Part shown: positions 5,843-5,918 of the stretch, piece by piece
Numbering within the stretch: position 1 is the stretch's first letter
How the letters are laid out: every line of letters begins with the position of its first letter
Assembly (NCBI GenBank): GCA_031274005.1
Contig: JAISQU010000078.1
Coordinates: forward strand, 1-5,918
Direction of reading: 5' to 3'
Source of the DNA: Spirochaetales bacterium
GTDB taxonomy: Bacteria; Spirochaetota; Spirochaetia; DTKZ01
Length of the DNA stretch: 5,918 nt
Position numbers and translations under genes: made by a program
Notes under the pieces: generated by a model
The model's input: the letters and a program-made list of their open reading frames with translations, nothing else
Databases searched by the model: none
What the model was told of the DNA's origin: nothing

Positions 5843-5867
5843 TTTCTTGCGGCTTCGCCGCAAGAAA
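5843..5867. other. Perfect stem-loop between repeat blocks, copy 2
   Basis: TTTCTTGCGGC (5843-5853) and GCCGCAAGAAA (5857-5867) form a perfect 11-bp stem closing a 3-nt TTC loop. It is the strongest hairpin in the window. It has no T-run suited to a terminator for the FMN-enzyme gene, which lies downstream of it. It could terminate a transcript entering from outside the window. Confidence 0.75.
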
Positions 5868-5870
5868 CCG

Positions 5871-5893
5871 GGCTTTTCGGGGGTTCCGCCGCT
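5871..5893 (-). repeat. Dispersed repeat block A, copy 2
   Basis: This is the exact 23-bp reverse complement of 421-443. A further hairpin, GGCGCG (5894-5899) with CGCGCC (5907-5912) around a NotI-like GCGGCCGC core (5897-5904), follows directly towards the window edge. The element may therefore continue beyond 5918. No gene is visible in 5729-5918. Confidence 0.85.
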
Positions 5894-5918
5894 GGCGCGG
5901 CCGCTTCGCGCCCCTTCA

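Overview
This window is a bacterial chromosomal segment with G+C-rich core genes, all soluble and cytoplasmic, and an A+T-rich accessory edge at the left. Protein style and intergenic repeats remind me of an anaerobic host-associated spirochaete (Treponema-like). That is an impression from memory; there is no rRNA or marker gene here to prove it.

Layout. Positions 2-235 (+) hold the A+T-rich C-terminal end of a Fic-domain protein, cut by the window edge. Positions 236-752 contain no intact gene. They hold a decayed N-terminal piece of a Tn5/IS4-type transposase (minus strand), one copy of a two-block repeat with a stem-loop between the blocks, a good sigma-70-type promoter, and a leader of about 178 nt. 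Positions 753-3530 (+) encode a 925-aa soluble hybrid sensor histidine kinase (PAS-PAS-PAS-HisKA-HATPase-REC-Hpt). Its last codons run into a short inverted repeat that may also be its terminator. Convergent to it, on the minus strand, are cysK (O-acetylserine sulfhydrylase, 4550 to 3630), with a perfect -35/-10 promoter, and an FMN-dependent alpha-hydroxy-acid dehydrogenase-family protein (5728 to 4676), with its own promoter. Positions 5729-5918 are intergenic and hold the second, inverted copy of the two-block repeat.

How the parts relate. The kinase is a self-contained phosphorelay (His, Asp, His) without a linked response regulator or output domain, so its final partner lies elsewhere. 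cysK and the FMN enzyme are on the same strand but each has a promoter, so they need not form an operon. The most unusual structure is the repeat. Two copies, about 5.3 kb apart and in opposite orientation, each consist of a 23-bp block, a different stem-loop, and a 29-bp block. Each ends 15-17 bp before the -35 box of a promoter reading away from the repeat. No complete novel multi-gene system is visible in the window.
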